A stretch of DNA of 64,000 nt from JARYLZ01 sp964388275 (lineage in GTDB: Bacteria > Bacteroidota > Ignavibacteria > SZUA-365). Below the pieces are notes generated by a model. The model saw only the letters and a program-made list of their open reading frames with translations. It did not search any database and had not been told where the DNA came from. Location of the stretch: the NCBI GenBank assembly GCA_964388275.1, contig CAYLZD010000019.1:11315-75314 (forward strand). Direction: 5' to 3'. Below, in pieces: positions 36,690-45,568 of this stretch (positions are counted from its first letter, which is position 1; every line of letters starts with the position of its first letter). Position numbers and translations under genes: made by a program.

Positions 36690-38840
36690 CTACATCACTT
36701 GCATGATCTTTCGCGCCGCCTGTGCGATCACGGTACCAGGGCCGAAAATGGCCGCCACGCCGGCATCGTACAGAAACGCATAGTCCTGTGTCGGTATGAC
36801 GCCGCCCACAACAACCAGTATGTCGCCTCTGCCGAGCTTTTTCAATGCATTTATCAGAGCCGGAACAAGAGTTTTGTGGCCCGCGGCCAGGCTGGATACT
36901 CCGACTATGTGCACGTCATTTTCCACCGCCTGCCTGGCCGCCTCTTCCGGCGTCTGGAACAGCGGACCGATATCCACATCGAAACCCAGGTCGGCGAATG
37001 CCGTCGAAATTACTTTTGCTCCTCGGTCGTGCCCGTCCTGGCCGAGCTTCGCAACCATGATTCTCGGACGCCGTCCTTCTGTTGCCGCGAAGTCGTCCGC
37101 CATTTTCCGAGCTTCCTGAAAATCGGTTTCATCGCCGGCTTCGCTCATATAGACTCCCGAGATTGACCTGATTTCAGCGGTGTGGCGGCCGAATACCCTC
37201 TCCATCGCATCCGACATCTCGCCCAGCGTGGCTCGCGCCCTTGCCGCCCGGACACACGCATCCAGAAGGTTTCCGTCGCCCGACGCCGCCAGAACCAGGG
37301 CGTCAAGAGCTTCGCGGGTCTCCGCCTCATTCCTCTCGTTCCGCAGTTTTGCGAGCCGCGTCAACTGAGCTTCGCGAACCGCCGTGTTGTCCACCTCGAG
37401 AATCGGTATCGGCTCCTCCTTTTCGAGCCGATAGGCGTTTACGCCGACGATGATATCCTTCCCGGAATCTATGCGCGCCTGCTTGCGTGCGGAAGCCTCT
37501 TCGATTCGCATCTTCGGGAGTCCGGTCTCTATAGCGCGCGTCATTCCGCCGATTTCCTCCACTTCTCCTATCAGTTTCCACGCGCGCCGCGCAAGGGCGT
37601 CGGTAAGGTGTTCCACGTAATAGGATCCGCCGCATGGATCTATGAAACGGCATATTGAAGTTTCTTCCTGCAGGAACAATTGTGTGTTTCTGGCTATCCG
37701 CGCCGAGAAATCGGTGGGAAGCGCGATGGCTTCGTCCAACGCGTTCGTGTGCAGGGACTGCGTCCCGCCGAGGACCGCCGCCAGGGCTTCAACGCAGGTC
37801 CGGATGACGTTGTTGAACGGATCCTGCTCCGTCAGACTCCATCCAGAGGTCTGACTGTGCGCCCGCAGTGCCATGGATTTCGGGTTTACCGGTCCGAAAT
37901 CGTTTACGATCTTCGCCCACAGCAGCCGCGCGGCGCGAAGCTTTGCGATTTCCATGAAGAAGTTCATTCCTATCCCCCAGAAGAAGGAAAGGCGCGGAGC
38001 GAACTGATCGATGGTCAGACCGGCCTTGATTCCGGCCCGTATGTACTCGAGTCCGTCGGCGAGCGTGTACGCCATCTCGATGTCGGCGGTCGCGCCCGCT
38101 TCCTGCATGTGATAGCCGGAGATGGATATCGAGTTGAATTTCGGCATGTGCTTTGCGGTGAAGGCGATGATGTCCGAAACGATGCGCATCGAGGGCGCCG
38201 GCGGATATATGTACGTGTTGCGGACCATGAACTCCTTCAGAATGTCGTTCTGTATGGTTCCGCTCAGCTTGTCCATGGGGACGCCCTGCTCCTCGGCGGC
38301 AACGATGTACAGCGCCATCACCGGGAGGACCGCGCCGTTCATGGTCATCGACACGGACATGCGGTCCAGCGGTATCTGGTCGAAAAGGATGCGCATATCC
38401 AATATCGAATCTATGGCGACGCCCGCCTTTCCCACGTCGCCCAGAACGCGCGGATTATCCGAGTCGTACCCTCTGTGCGTGGCGAGGTCGAAGGCGATGG
38501 AAAGGCCCTTTTGTCCGGCGGCAAGATTGCGCCTGTAAAACGCGTTGGACTCTTCCGCAGTCGAGTAGCCGGCGTACTGCCTTATCGTCCACGGCCGGAC
38601 GGTGTACATCGTCGCATAAGGCCCGCGCAGGAAAGGCGGGAGTCCGGAGAGAAATCCGGTGTGTTCCAATTCCTCGAGATCGGCTTCCGTGTAGACGGGT
38701 AAGACTCCAATCTGCTCGGGCGTCATCCACTCCCCGACTCCGCCTGTTTTTATATCCGGCGCTTCATTCCCGCGGGCGCTTTCCCCGCCGGGTTCACCGC
38801 AGATTTCTTCGAAGGATAACGTGGTGAAATCAGGCTTCAT
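36690..38840 (-). CDS. mutB: Methylmalonyl-CoA mutase, large (catalytic) subunit
   Basis: The 716-residue subunit interconverts methylmalonyl-CoA and succinyl-CoA using adenosylcobalamin. The substrate-binding TIM barrel is seen from RPWTIRQYAGYSTAEESNAF through SISGYHMQEAGATADIEMAY. The C-terminal B12-binding domain contains LGQDGHDRGAKVIS, with the DxHxxG base-off histidine. The start at 38840 overlaps the end of mutA by 11 bases, so the two subunits are probably coupled. No cobalamin riboswitch is seen upstream of the pair. Confidence 0.97.
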   Translation of the reverse strand: MKPDFTTLSFEEICGEPGGESARGNEAPDIKTGGVGEWMTPEQIGVLPVYTEADLEELEHTGFLSGLPPFLRGPYATMYTVRPWTIRQYAGYSTAEESNAFYRRNLAAGQKGLSIAFDLATHRGYDSDNPRVLGDVGKAGVAIDSILDMRILFDQIPLDRMSVSMTMNGAVLPVMALYIVAAEEQGVPMDKLSGTIQNDILKEFMVRNTYIYPPAPSMRIVSDIIAFTAKHMPKFNSISISGYHMQEAGATADIEMAYTLADGLEYIRAGIKAGLTIDQFAPRLSFFWGIGMNFFMEIAKLRAARLLWAKIVNDFGPVNPKSMALRAHSQTSGWSLTEQDPFNNVIRTCVEALAAVLGGTQSLHTNALDEAIALPTDFSARIARNTQLFLQEETSICRFIDPCGGSYYVEHLTDALARRAWKLIGEVEEIGGMTRAIETGLPKMRIEEASARKQARIDSGKDIIVGVNAYRLEKEEPIPILEVDNTAVREAQLTRLAKLRNERNEAETREALDALVLAASGDGNLLDACVRAARARATLGEMSDAMERVFGRHTAEIRSISGVYMSEAGDETDFQEARKMADDFAATEGRRPRIMVAKLGQDGHDRGAKVISTAFADLGFDVDIGPLFQTPEEAARQAVENDVHIVGVSSLAAGHKTLVPALINALKKLGRGDILVVVGGVIPTQDYAFLYDAGVAAIFGPGTVIAQAARKIMQVM

Positions 38841-40920
38841 GATTCGCCTCCTTCCTTTCGACCGGCACGAGCGCTTCAACGGCGGACTTGAGCACGGCAA
38901 GAGCGTCCGCCTTGACGTGGATGAAATCGAACACACCGGCTCGTTTCAATTCATCAACGGCATCTTTCGGGAAACCCGCCACGATGATCAGCGGTTTGTG
39001 TTTCCGTTTTACCGCTTCCCGGGCCAGCAGGGGAACCGTGCCGGGATAGCTTTCGTCGTCGCTGCACGCGACCACGATTTCCGCGCACGAGTCGAGCGCG
39101 GCGCCGAACGCCTCCTCCGGCGTGTCGAAAGAGCCTCCGTCCACGATTTCAAAGCCGGCCGTGCCGAAGAAACCGGAAGAGAAGGCGGCTCTCGCTCTTC
39201 GCCACACAGGCGGGCCGTATTGAGCCAGCCAGACTTTCGGCCGGCGGCCGGTTCTCTCCACGGCCGACCTGAGCCGTTCGAAAGGCTCCGGCCCCCTCTC
39301 CGCCCTGATCGGTTTTATTTTTTCCGCCGCATCTTCTTCCGGATAAAGAGCCCTCAAGACGTCGACCATGCCGCCGCCCAGCTTGAAAACCCTCTCCATC
39401 GCCAGTGTCGCGCCCGCCATTCCTTTTCTGCAGCACGCTTCGAGCTGTGCCATCGCCTCGGCAAGCTCCACGGGCATCGGATCGGCGTAATTTGGAACCT
39501 CTTCCCGCGCGGAATCGCCGTCAATCCGCTCGTCCGTATCGCCGGAAAGGTTCTCCGCCATATTCGGATACTGATTTGCTCCGATGAACACCTCGCGCCT
39601 GCGCGCTACGGCATCCCGCCTACTTTCATTCGCCTCGAGAATCATCGCCTGCAGGTTTCCGGATCGCAGCGCGTCCGGAAATCCGCCATCCCTCTCGATG
39701 TCTTTCAGAACCTCCCAGGCTCGCCGCGCGGTTTCACGCGTCATATTCTCCAGCGTATATGAACCGCCGAGAGGATCAGCCACCCGCCCGATCATCGACT
39801 CGTGCTTGAGTATCAGGCTAGTGTTTACCGCCATCCTGGCAGCCAGCGCGCTTTGCTCCAAAAGGGTTTCATCGAAAGGCCTCGTCGATATTGAATCGGC
39901 GCCTCCCAGCGCGGCCGCGAGCGTTTCCACCGTTCCCCTCAACATGTTGACGTGGCGATCGTAACTCGTCATGCTCCACACGGATGCGCCCGCATGCACA
40001 TGAACCGCCGACGCCTCTTCCGCCGTTGCGCCGAAACGCGACGCTATTCCGGACCACAGAAGCCTTGCCGCACGCAACTTTGCCGCTTCGGCAAAAAAAG
40101 ATGTTCCTATCGGAAAAGAAAGCTGCAGACGGCGGCAGCATTCGGAAGCCCTCAGACCCCTTTCCCTTGCTGCCCGCAAATAGGCGATAGCGGCGGCCAT
40201 AACGCATGCCAGCTCCACGGACGGCGGAGCGCCCGCGTTGTGATACGAGTCTCCGCCCGCAGTAAAAACCCGCAGGGGCGATTTCCATTCTTCCGCCCGG
40301 CGCGCCAGATCGCAGAGGAGGTCGAAGACGGCTCTCGGTTCCGGATGCAGTCTTCCGGCCTCGAGCCATACGGCGAAGGGGTCGAAGGTCAATCCTCCGA
40401 ACTGCGCAATCTCCGCGCTGTGCAGGAGGGCCAGCAGGGCGACGGAGGCCTCGCCCGCGTTCAGAAAAAGCGAGGGCAGTGGAAGTTTCGCTGCTTCCGC
40501 TGCGCGCATTGCTTCGGCAAGAGTTCCCGGCATGGCGGCAACGCTTCCGGCGCGACCGCCGGTCCGGAAGATAAGCTCCGCTTCCTGCGGCGCCGGAGCA
40601 GACGCGCAGGATTCAAGCATGCCGATAAAGCCGGCGTCACCGTTTCTTACCATTTTCCTCACAGCCCAGTCTTTTCTCTCGCCGATTTTCTTTGCGCCCC
40701 GCAAAAAGGGCGGCTCTCCCGGAAGCGTCGCGGAAGAGGGCGTCCGTACGGTGTTCTCCCTGTCGGATAAAGCCGGCAATTCAAAGCCGTCCGGAGTTTT
40801 TACGGTCAGACGTTTTTCCGGATTATCGCCTTTCAATTCAGCTTCGGCAACCTTTTTCCAGTCTTCGATCCGGTGACGTTCGAATGATTGGAGCAGGGTT
40901 TCAGCGTGTTTTTCTCTCAT
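38830..40920 (-). CDS. mutA: Methylmalonyl-CoA mutase, small subunit
   Basis: The 696-residue subunit is the structural partner of MutB. It shares the barrel core (for example TSYDRHVNMLRGTVETLAAA, SFPIGTSFFAEAAKLRAARL) but its C-terminal B12 domain lacks the DxHxxG motif; the matching place reads CSDDESYPGTVPL. This is normal for the non-catalytic subunit. It is somewhat longer than many MutA proteins (about 620-650). It starts at ATG 40920, 54 bases after murI on the same strand, which makes a murI-mutA-mutB transcript possible. Confidence 0.93.
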   Translation of the reverse strand: MREKHAETLLQSFERHRIEDWKKVAEAELKGDNPEKRLTVKTPDGFELPALSDRENTVRTPSSATLPGEPPFLRGAKKIGERKDWAVRKMVRNGDAGFIGMLESCASAPAPQEAELIFRTGGRAGSVAAMPGTLAEAMRAAEAAKLPLPSLFLNAGEASVALLALLHSAEIAQFGGLTFDPFAVWLEAGRLHPEPRAVFDLLCDLARRAEEWKSPLRVFTAGGDSYHNAGAPPSVELACVMAAAIAYLRAARERGLRASECCRRLQLSFPIGTSFFAEAAKLRAARLLWSGIASRFGATAEEASAVHVHAGASVWSMTSYDRHVNMLRGTVETLAAALGGADSISTRPFDETLLEQSALAARMAVNTSLILKHESMIGRVADPLGGSYTLENMTRETARRAWEVLKDIERDGGFPDALRSGNLQAMILEANESRRDAVARRREVFIGANQYPNMAENLSGDTDERIDGDSAREEVPNYADPMPVELAEAMAQLEACCRKGMAGATLAMERVFKLGGGMVDVLRALYPEEDAAEKIKPIRAERGPEPFERLRSAVERTGRRPKVWLAQYGPPVWRRARAAFSSGFFGTAGFEIVDGGSFDTPEEAFGAALDSCAEIVVACSDDESYPGTVPLLAREAVKRKHKPLIIVAGFPKDAVDELKRAGVFDFIHVKADALAVLKSAVEALVPVERKEANHEA

Positions 40921-40974
40921 CTCGATCCTTTGAAGGTGCTTGATTGTTTGTGCTATGCGCGCCTATCCGCATAA

Positions 40975-41784
40975 TCACGGCAGGTTAACTTTTGTGACGC
41001 TCATATCCGGTTTTCCAAGGAAAATTTCACCCAATTCTCTGAAACGCTGCGGCACATCGGAGACATAGTACGACATTGCGGGCGAATCTTTCGAGTCGTT
41101 CAACAAGTCGTATACGGCCAGAATTTCCGCAACCTGATCGGCGGCCGCCTCGCCCGAGTCTACCAAACGCACATCTTCCCCAATGGCTTGCTGAATTACG
41201 GAACGCAGTATCGGATAATGCGTGCATCCCAGGATAAGGCAGTCGATATCTTCCCTTTTAAACGGCCCCAGGTATTCCTCCGCAACAAATCGCGAAACGA
41301 CATGCTCACCCCATCCTTCCTCCGCCAAAGGCACAAAAAGGGGACAGGCCTTCGAAAAAACCCGCGCGGAAGGTTCCGATGTGGATATTTCCCTGGCATA
41401 CGCATCGCTCGCAATAGTGGCAAGCGTGCCTATGATACCTATCCTTTTCTCCGAACTTATGCGAAGCGCCTTCTGTACTCCGGGAGTTATCATTCCGACG
41501 ACGGGAACGTCCAGACGGGCGCGAAGATCGTCCAGAGCTACGGCCGAGGCGGTATTGCATGCCGCAACAATCATCTTCACGCCCTTCTCTATAAGGAAGG
41601 ATGCGTCTTCCCACGCATACCTTCTTACCACCTCCGAAGATTTGCTGCCGTATGGAACTCTCGCGGTATCACCGAAGTAGACAATGTTTTCGAACGGGAG
41701 CCGTTTCGCCAAAGCTCTCACAACCGTCAGTCCGCCGATTCCGGAATCGAAGACCCCGATGCTTCTTTCTCTATCCAAAGACAT
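40975..41784 (-). CDS. murI: Glutamate racemase
   Basis: The 269-residue enzyme makes D-glutamate for peptidoglycan. The two catalytic cysteines lie in ACNTASA and GCTHYP, and the N-terminal IGVFDSGIGGLTVVRAL and FGDTARVPYGSKS are typical. ATG 41784 gives MSLDRERSIGVFDSG; upstream in-frame residues are not conserved-looking. It is the gene immediately downstream of dnaA on the same strand, with 436 bases between them. Confidence 0.96.
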   Translation of the reverse strand: MSLDRERSIGVFDSGIGGLTVVRALAKRLPFENIVYFGDTARVPYGSKSSEVVRRYAWEDASFLIEKGVKMIVAACNTASAVALDDLRARLDVPVVGMITPGVQKALRISSEKRIGIIGTLATIASDAYAREISTSEPSARVFSKACPLFVPLAEEGWGEHVVSRFVAEEYLGPFKREDIDCLILGCTHYPILRSVIQQAIGEDVRLVDSGEAAADQVAEILAVYDLLNDSKDSPAMSYYVSDVPQRFRELGEIFLGKPDMSVTKVNLP

Positions 41785-42220
41785 ATTTCCGAGCAAGCTT
41801 GAATTTCGAGCGGTCGCTTTTTCCAGCGGAGCGCTCTTTGCCGAAAAAACGAGCTTAGCGGCGCTCGTCCTTACGCAACCTAAGCTGTTTTGTCGACCTT
41901 CCAAAATTCCGGATTTTCCCGCCTTTCACAAGTCAGCCGCATAATAATTAGAAACTTTTGAACTCTCTAAAAAACTTGTACTTGTTATTAGGTGTGTGGA
42001 TATGTTGAAAATACCTTTTTCGTGCGTGAAGATCGTTGAAACGAAGAGAATAAAGGTGACCCGTTAAAGTATCTCTGAATGTGAGCAAGAGGTTGATGTC
42101 GCGTCAGGCGCTCGAATAAGAAACGAGAAGAAGTGTTTGCGGCGGACGATTCAAATGAAAAGGCCGCCTTCTTCACGCTGGGCGGCCGAACTGACGCGTT
42201 ATTAACAGGCGTGTTGATAC
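41785..42220. promoter_or_regulatory. Non-coding region between murI and dnaA; origin candidate, left half
   Basis: No gene is seen in these 436 bases. Bases about 41938-42020 are AT-rich. One DnaA-box-like 9-mer, TGTGGATAT, is at 41995-42003, and TGTTGATAC lies at 42212-42220. Another TGTGGATAT lies at 42224-42232 just inside dnaA. Each differs from the consensus by one base. A dnaA terminator hairpin is inside the region (42156-42187). This could be one half of a replication origin or simply the murI promoter region. Confidence 0.4.
42156..42187 (-). terminator. dnaA intrinsic terminator
   Basis: On the minus strand GGCCGCC and GGCGGCC form a perfect 7-base stem with a 12-base loop, followed by a short T-run (TTTTC). 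It lies 34 bases after the dnaA stop, so it should end the dnaA transcript before murI. Confidence 0.75.
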
Positions 42221-43636
42221 TTATGTGGATATGAAGGATATCTGCCGGGCCAGTTGTTCCACGTGGGATCGGATGCTTTCGTCGTCGCCGAGCATTGCCT
42301 CGACGGTTTTGCAGGCGTGTATGATTGTGCTGTGATCCCTTCCGCCGAAGTGAAGTCCTATGGTTTTAAGGGAGGCCCGCGTGAATGATTTCGATAGGTA
42401 CATCGCGACTTGCCGGGGAAGCACGATCTCCTGCCTGCGTGTTTTTGCTCGCAGGGCGTTCTCGGATACCTTGAAATGGTCGGCTACGATCTTTTGGATC
42501 TGTCCGACGGTTACTTCCCTCTTATCGGCCGAAACGACGTTTTTAAGAACAACCTCGGCAAGCTGGATGTCTATCGGCTTTTTTTCCAGCGTGTGCCTGG
42601 CGATCAGGCCGATGTAACACCCCTCGAGTTCCCGTATGTTCGACTTGACGTTGGAGGCGATGTACTCGACTACGTCCTGCGGCAGTAGGATATGGTCGTC
42701 CTCCGCCTTTTTCAGGAGAATGGCAATGCGGGTTTCGAGGTCCGGTGGCTGAATGTCCACGGTAAGCCCGCATTGGAACCTGGAGGTGAGGCGTTCGTCA
42801 AGTCCGCTCAATTCCTTCGGCGGCCTGTCGGACGAAAGCACGATCTGTTTTTTCAGAAGGTAGAGAGCGTTGAAAGTGTGAAAGAAAGTGTCCTGTGTTC
42901 GCTCCTTGCCCGAGAAGAACTGTATGTCGTCGACAATCAGAACATCGACGTTCCTGTAGAAATTGGAGAATACGATGGTTTTGTTTTTTTCTATGGACTC
43001 AACGAAATCGATTGTGAACTTCTCGCTGGAGACGTAGCAAACCCTCTTCGAGGGGTGCGACTGGATTATGCTGTTGCCGATTGCCTGTATGAGGTGTGTT
43101 TTTCCGAGACCGACGCCGCCGTATAGCACAAGCGGATTGAAGGCCGTTTCACCCGGATTTCTCGCGACGTTCAAAGCCGCGGCGCGGGCGAATTGATTTC
43201 CATCTCCCCGGATGAAATTTTCGAAAGTGAATTTTGTATCCAGTGTCTGGGAAACGAATGGACCGGATTTCTTTTCCGCTTCCTTGCGAACCGGAGCTTC
43301 CCGGTCGGGACCGCTTGTCTCCGTTTTGTCGGCCAACAGGTCGATTCCGGGCGTTTCCCGGGGGATTCTGACGGCATATTGTAAGCGCGTACCCTCGCCG
43401 GCCACTGATCGCAATGTCGTCTGTATGAGGTCGAAATAGTGTTCGTCGAGCCATTCGTAGAAATACGTGCTCGGGGCCTCGAGTGTCAGAAGAGAGTTTT
43501 CAAAGCGTGTCGGGATAAGTGGTTCGAACCACGTCTTGAAAGAGAGTGGTTTAATTTTGCCGCGGACCTCCTGGAGACAGAGTTCCCAGACTAGTTCCGC
43601 GGCTGTTACGCTTTCGACTGATTCGGTCGTTTCCAC
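42221..43636 (-). CDS. dnaA: Chromosomal replication initiator DnaA
   Basis: The 471-residue initiator melts the origin and loads the helicase. Domain I begins ELVWELCLQEVRGKIKPLSF; the AAA+ core has Walker A YGGVGLGKTHLIQAIGNS and Walker B VLIVDDIQFFSGKERT; domain IV ends with the DNA-binding signature FGGRDHSTIIHACKTVE. The start is taken as GTG 43636 with an AAGGA site eight bases upstream, giving a normal length; a frame from GTG 43738 would add 34 unconserved residues. dnaN and recF are not beside it, which is unusual. Confidence 0.97.
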   Translation of the reverse strand: METTESVESVTAAELVWELCLQEVRGKIKPLSFKTWFEPLIPTRFENSLLTLEAPSTYFYEWLDEHYFDLIQTTLRSVAGEGTRLQYAVRIPRETPGIDLLADKTETSGPDREAPVRKEAEKKSGPFVSQTLDTKFTFENFIRGDGNQFARAAALNVARNPGETAFNPLVLYGGVGLGKTHLIQAIGNSIIQSHPSKRVCYVSSEKFTIDFVESIEKNKTIVFSNFYRNVDVLIVDDIQFFSGKERTQDTFFHTFNALYLLKKQIVLSSDRPPKELSGLDERLTSRFQCGLTVDIQPPDLETRIAILLKKAEDDHILLPQDVVEYIASNVKSNIRELEGCYIGLIARHTLEKKPIDIQLAEVVLKNVVSADKREVTVGQIQKIVADHFKVSENALRAKTRRQEIVLPRQVAMYLSKSFTRASLKTIGLHFGGRDHSTIIHACKTVEAMLGDDESIRSHVEQLARQISFIST

Positions 43637-43649
43637 GTTCAAATCCTTG

Positions 43650-43658
43650 TTATCCACA
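43650..43658 (+). promoter_or_regulatory. Perfect DnaA box in the dnaA leader
   Basis: TTATCCACA matches the E. coli consensus exactly. It ends at 43658, 14 bases upstream of the dnaA start codon, in a place suited to autoregulation of dnaA. It may also be part of an origin. Confidence 0.7.
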
Positions 43659-43747
43659 CACGTATTGAAAATGCGCGCGTGTCGCCTGTTTTGTTGAATA
43701 TATAGTGATTTTGCGGATTGCTCGACTACCGCCCACACGTATCTGTT

Positions 43748-43766
43748 TGTTAATGAAGAATTAACA
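43748..43766. repeat. Short perfect inverted repeat upstream of dnaA
   Basis: TGTTAAT and ATTAACA are perfect 7-base arms around a 5-base loop, in the gap between dnaA and the divergent gene at 44107. It could be an operator or a hairpin. No regulator is recognised. Confidence 0.4.
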
Positions 43767-44106
43767 TTGGCGTGTGTGGGCTACTCCGGCCAGGCCGCTC
43801 CAGCGCCTCGGGTTGGGGGTCGCTGTCCGCCCGTCCCACGAATTGTTGTCAACAAGTTATCAACACGCGGGGCGCAAGAACGGCCGAACGCAGTATAGAG
43901 CGGGAGTCCGTCATTTTCAACAGGTAAAAAATCGGGAGCGGTCTTGACTTTTTGGAAGTATCCTCGCTTTAACGGTTTACTCGTGAAAAAAAAACCAGCC
44001 CATCCAGGCCAAGGTTTCCTGTCCGAACGAGAGAAATAACAGCGCTTTTGACTTGTTTTTTACCTGGCAACAAAATATCATTGTTTGTTATGGAGAATGG
44101 AACCCG

Positions 44107-44616
44107 ATGAGACTTAATTTTCATATCGCGGCTCTTTCGGCGGCGGTTTTACTTGTTGCGGGCGCGCTTTCCTCTCGAGCGCAATTCCGCGGCCAGGAGC
44201 CGCGCAGACCGTCCGCCACGGAGACCGTCAAGCCGTCTTCAAGCGACTTCCCGGGGGGATTGTTCGATCCGGCCCGATTCAGCATGTCGCACAGCGTATC
44301 GATGGGGTATGCAAGCTTCGGAGGGCAGGATCTGGGATATTCCATGTACACAAACAGCTTGATGTACAAAATTTCGGAGCCGCTGACACTGAGAGCCGAC
44401 GTCTCTCTCATGTACACTCCTTTCGGTTCCCTATCGAAGAACTCGCGAGCCGATTTCAGCGGAATTTTTCTCCAGCGGGCGGACTTGGAATACCGCCCGT
44501 CGAAAGATTTCGGGATACATCTGCAGTTCAGACAACTGCCTCCATCGGCCGTGAATCCGTTCACACGGGGATATGGATATCCTTACGGGCTCAACAGCCT
44601 GTGGACGGACGACTGA
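44107..44616 (+). CDS. Secreted, probably outer-membrane, protein of unknown function
   Basis: The 169-residue protein has a signal peptide (MRLNFHIAALSAAVLLVAGA) and then beta-strand-like alternating sequence (SHSVSMGYASFGGQDLGYSM, LTLRADVSLMYTPFG), which suggests a small barrel or a beta-sandwich. I recognise no family. ATG 44107 was chosen for the signal peptide and a GGAG site. It is divergent from dnaA, and a terminator follows. Confidence 0.72.
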   Translation: MRLNFHIAALSAAVLLVAGALSSRAQFRGQEPRRPSATETVKPSSSDFPGGLFDPARFSMSHSVSMGYASFGGQDLGYSMYTNSLMYKISEPLTLRADVSLMYTPFGSLSKNSRADFSGIFLQRADLEYRPSKDFGIHLQFRQLPPSAVNPFTRGYGYPYGLNSLWTDD

Positions 44617-44650
44617 AACGACTGCGGCACATCTCAGGCGGCATGAAAGA

Positions 44651-44678
44651 AACCGGGTGGGGAACACCCGGTTTTTTC
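44651..44678 (+). terminator. Intrinsic terminator
   Basis: AACCGGGTG and CACCCGGTT make a 9-base stem with a 5-base loop, followed by a T-run. It ends the transcript of the preceding secreted protein gene, before the LytR_C gene at 44700. Confidence 0.93.
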
Positions 44679-44699
44679 GTATTTTGACAACTGATTGCT

Positions 44700-45170
44700 A
44701 TGGCGGCCGGAAAGCGGGATAAAACACTCCACCCAAAAGTACTCCTACTCAACATCGTAATCGTTGTTCTGGGGGCGGTGGTGGTCTTTCTGATCTATTC
44801 ATTTGTGAATACGACACTGCTGAACAAACCGGTGGAATACACGACCGACTCGGAAGGATTTTCCCCGGAAGGCCGAGTCATACAGCTCGATGTACTGAAC
44901 GGATGCGGCGTGCCGGGAGTCGCGCAAAGATTCACGGAATATCTGCGGAAGCGCAGGTTCGACGTTGTGCAGTCGTCCAACCACACCTCTTTCGACGTCG
45001 TGGAATCGGTGGTGGTGGACCGCGTGGGAGACAGGGCCTCGGCTGCGAAAGTGGCGCGGGCACTCGGTATAGAGGAGAAAAACGTTCAGACCCAGATAAA
45101 TCCGGATTATCACCTGACCGTATCGGTGATCATCGGCAGGGATTACCAGCAACTGAAACCCTATCAGTAA
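44700..45170 (+). CDS. LytR C-terminal (LytR_C) domain membrane protein
   Basis: The 156-residue protein has one membrane segment (residues about 13-37, VLLLNIVIVVLGAVVVFLIY) and a LytR_C domain (about 60-156) with VIQLDVLNGCGVPGVAQRFT, FDVVESVVVDRVGD and HLTVSVIIGRDY. This domain is found at the ends of LytR-CpsA-Psr cell-wall proteins and also alone. The role of the stand-alone form is not known. It is first in a likely LytR_C-rsfS-argS transcript, with rsfS 14 bases on. Confidence 0.88.
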   Translation: MAAGKRDKTLHPKVLLLNIVIVVLGAVVVFLIYSFVNTTLLNKPVEYTTDSEGFSPEGRVIQLDVLNGCGVPGVAQRFTEYLRKRRFDVVQSSNHTSFDVVESVVVDRVGDRASAAKVARALGIEEKNVQTQINPDYHLTVSVIIGRDYQQLKPYQ

Positions 45171-45184
45171 GAAGGCCTCGATCC

Positions 45185-45568
45185 TTGACATCACATGAAA
45201 CAGCGCGCGCGATCGCCGATTGCGCGCTGAGGAAAAAAGCGCGCGAGATAAAAATTCTGGATCTGCGCAACCTGTCGGATGTAACGGACTTCTTCGTCAT
45301 TTGTTCCTGCGACTCCGACACACAGGTGAAAGCGGTCGCGGATGCCGTGGACGACGGCATGCGCGAATTGGACGCACGAGTGTGGCGCAAGGAGGGTTAC
45401 GCCGCGCTTCAATGGGTTCTCTTGGACTTCGTGAACGTCGTGTGCCACGTTTTCCAGCCGCGCGTCAGGAGCTATTACGATCTCGAACGACTCTGGGGTG
45501 ACGCTCCGTCGGAAACCGTGGAAGATTCCGATGATCTCTCCGGCGGCTCCGCCCGCGCAGGGCGATGA
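45185..45568 (+). CDS. rsfS: Ribosome silencing factor RsfS
   Basis: The 127-residue RsfS binds L14 of the large subunit and blocks subunit joining under starvation. Conserved parts are KILDLRNLSDVTDFFVICSC, YAALQWVLLDFVNVVCHVFQ and RSYYDLERLWGDA. The start is taken as TTG 45185; no in-frame ATG gives a complete N-terminus, and upstream sequence is out of frame with the family. Its stop overlaps the argS ATG as ATGA, so the two are coupled. Confidence 0.92.
   Translation: MTSHETARAIADCALRKKAREIKILDLRNLSDVTDFFVICSCDSDTQVKAVADAVDDGMRELDARVWRKEGYAALQWVLLDFVNVVCHVFQPRVRSYYDLERLWGDAPSETVEDSDDLSGGSARAGR

Larger units (their letters stand above)
43637..44106. promoter_or_regulatory. dnaA upstream non-coding region; origin candidate, right half
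   Basis: No gene is seen in these 470 bases. They hold a perfect DnaA box (43650-43658), a one-mismatch box (TTATCAACA, 43857-43865), an AT-rich patch around 43690-43715 and a hairpin at 43748-43766. The middle part (about 43780-43850) is GC-rich. The promoters of dnaA and of the divergent gene at 44107 must lie here; TTGACT at 43944-43949 is a possible -35 for the latter. Confidence 0.5.

Noticed and set aside
37609..37624. A parS-like TGTTCCACGT half-site inside mutB
   Set aside because: The second half does not match, and the half-site is explained by coding sequence.
42255..42270. A parS-like TGTTCCACGTGGGATC in the dnaA 3' part
   Set aside because: Three mismatches to the perfect site; too weak to list as a third parS without a genome-wide scan.
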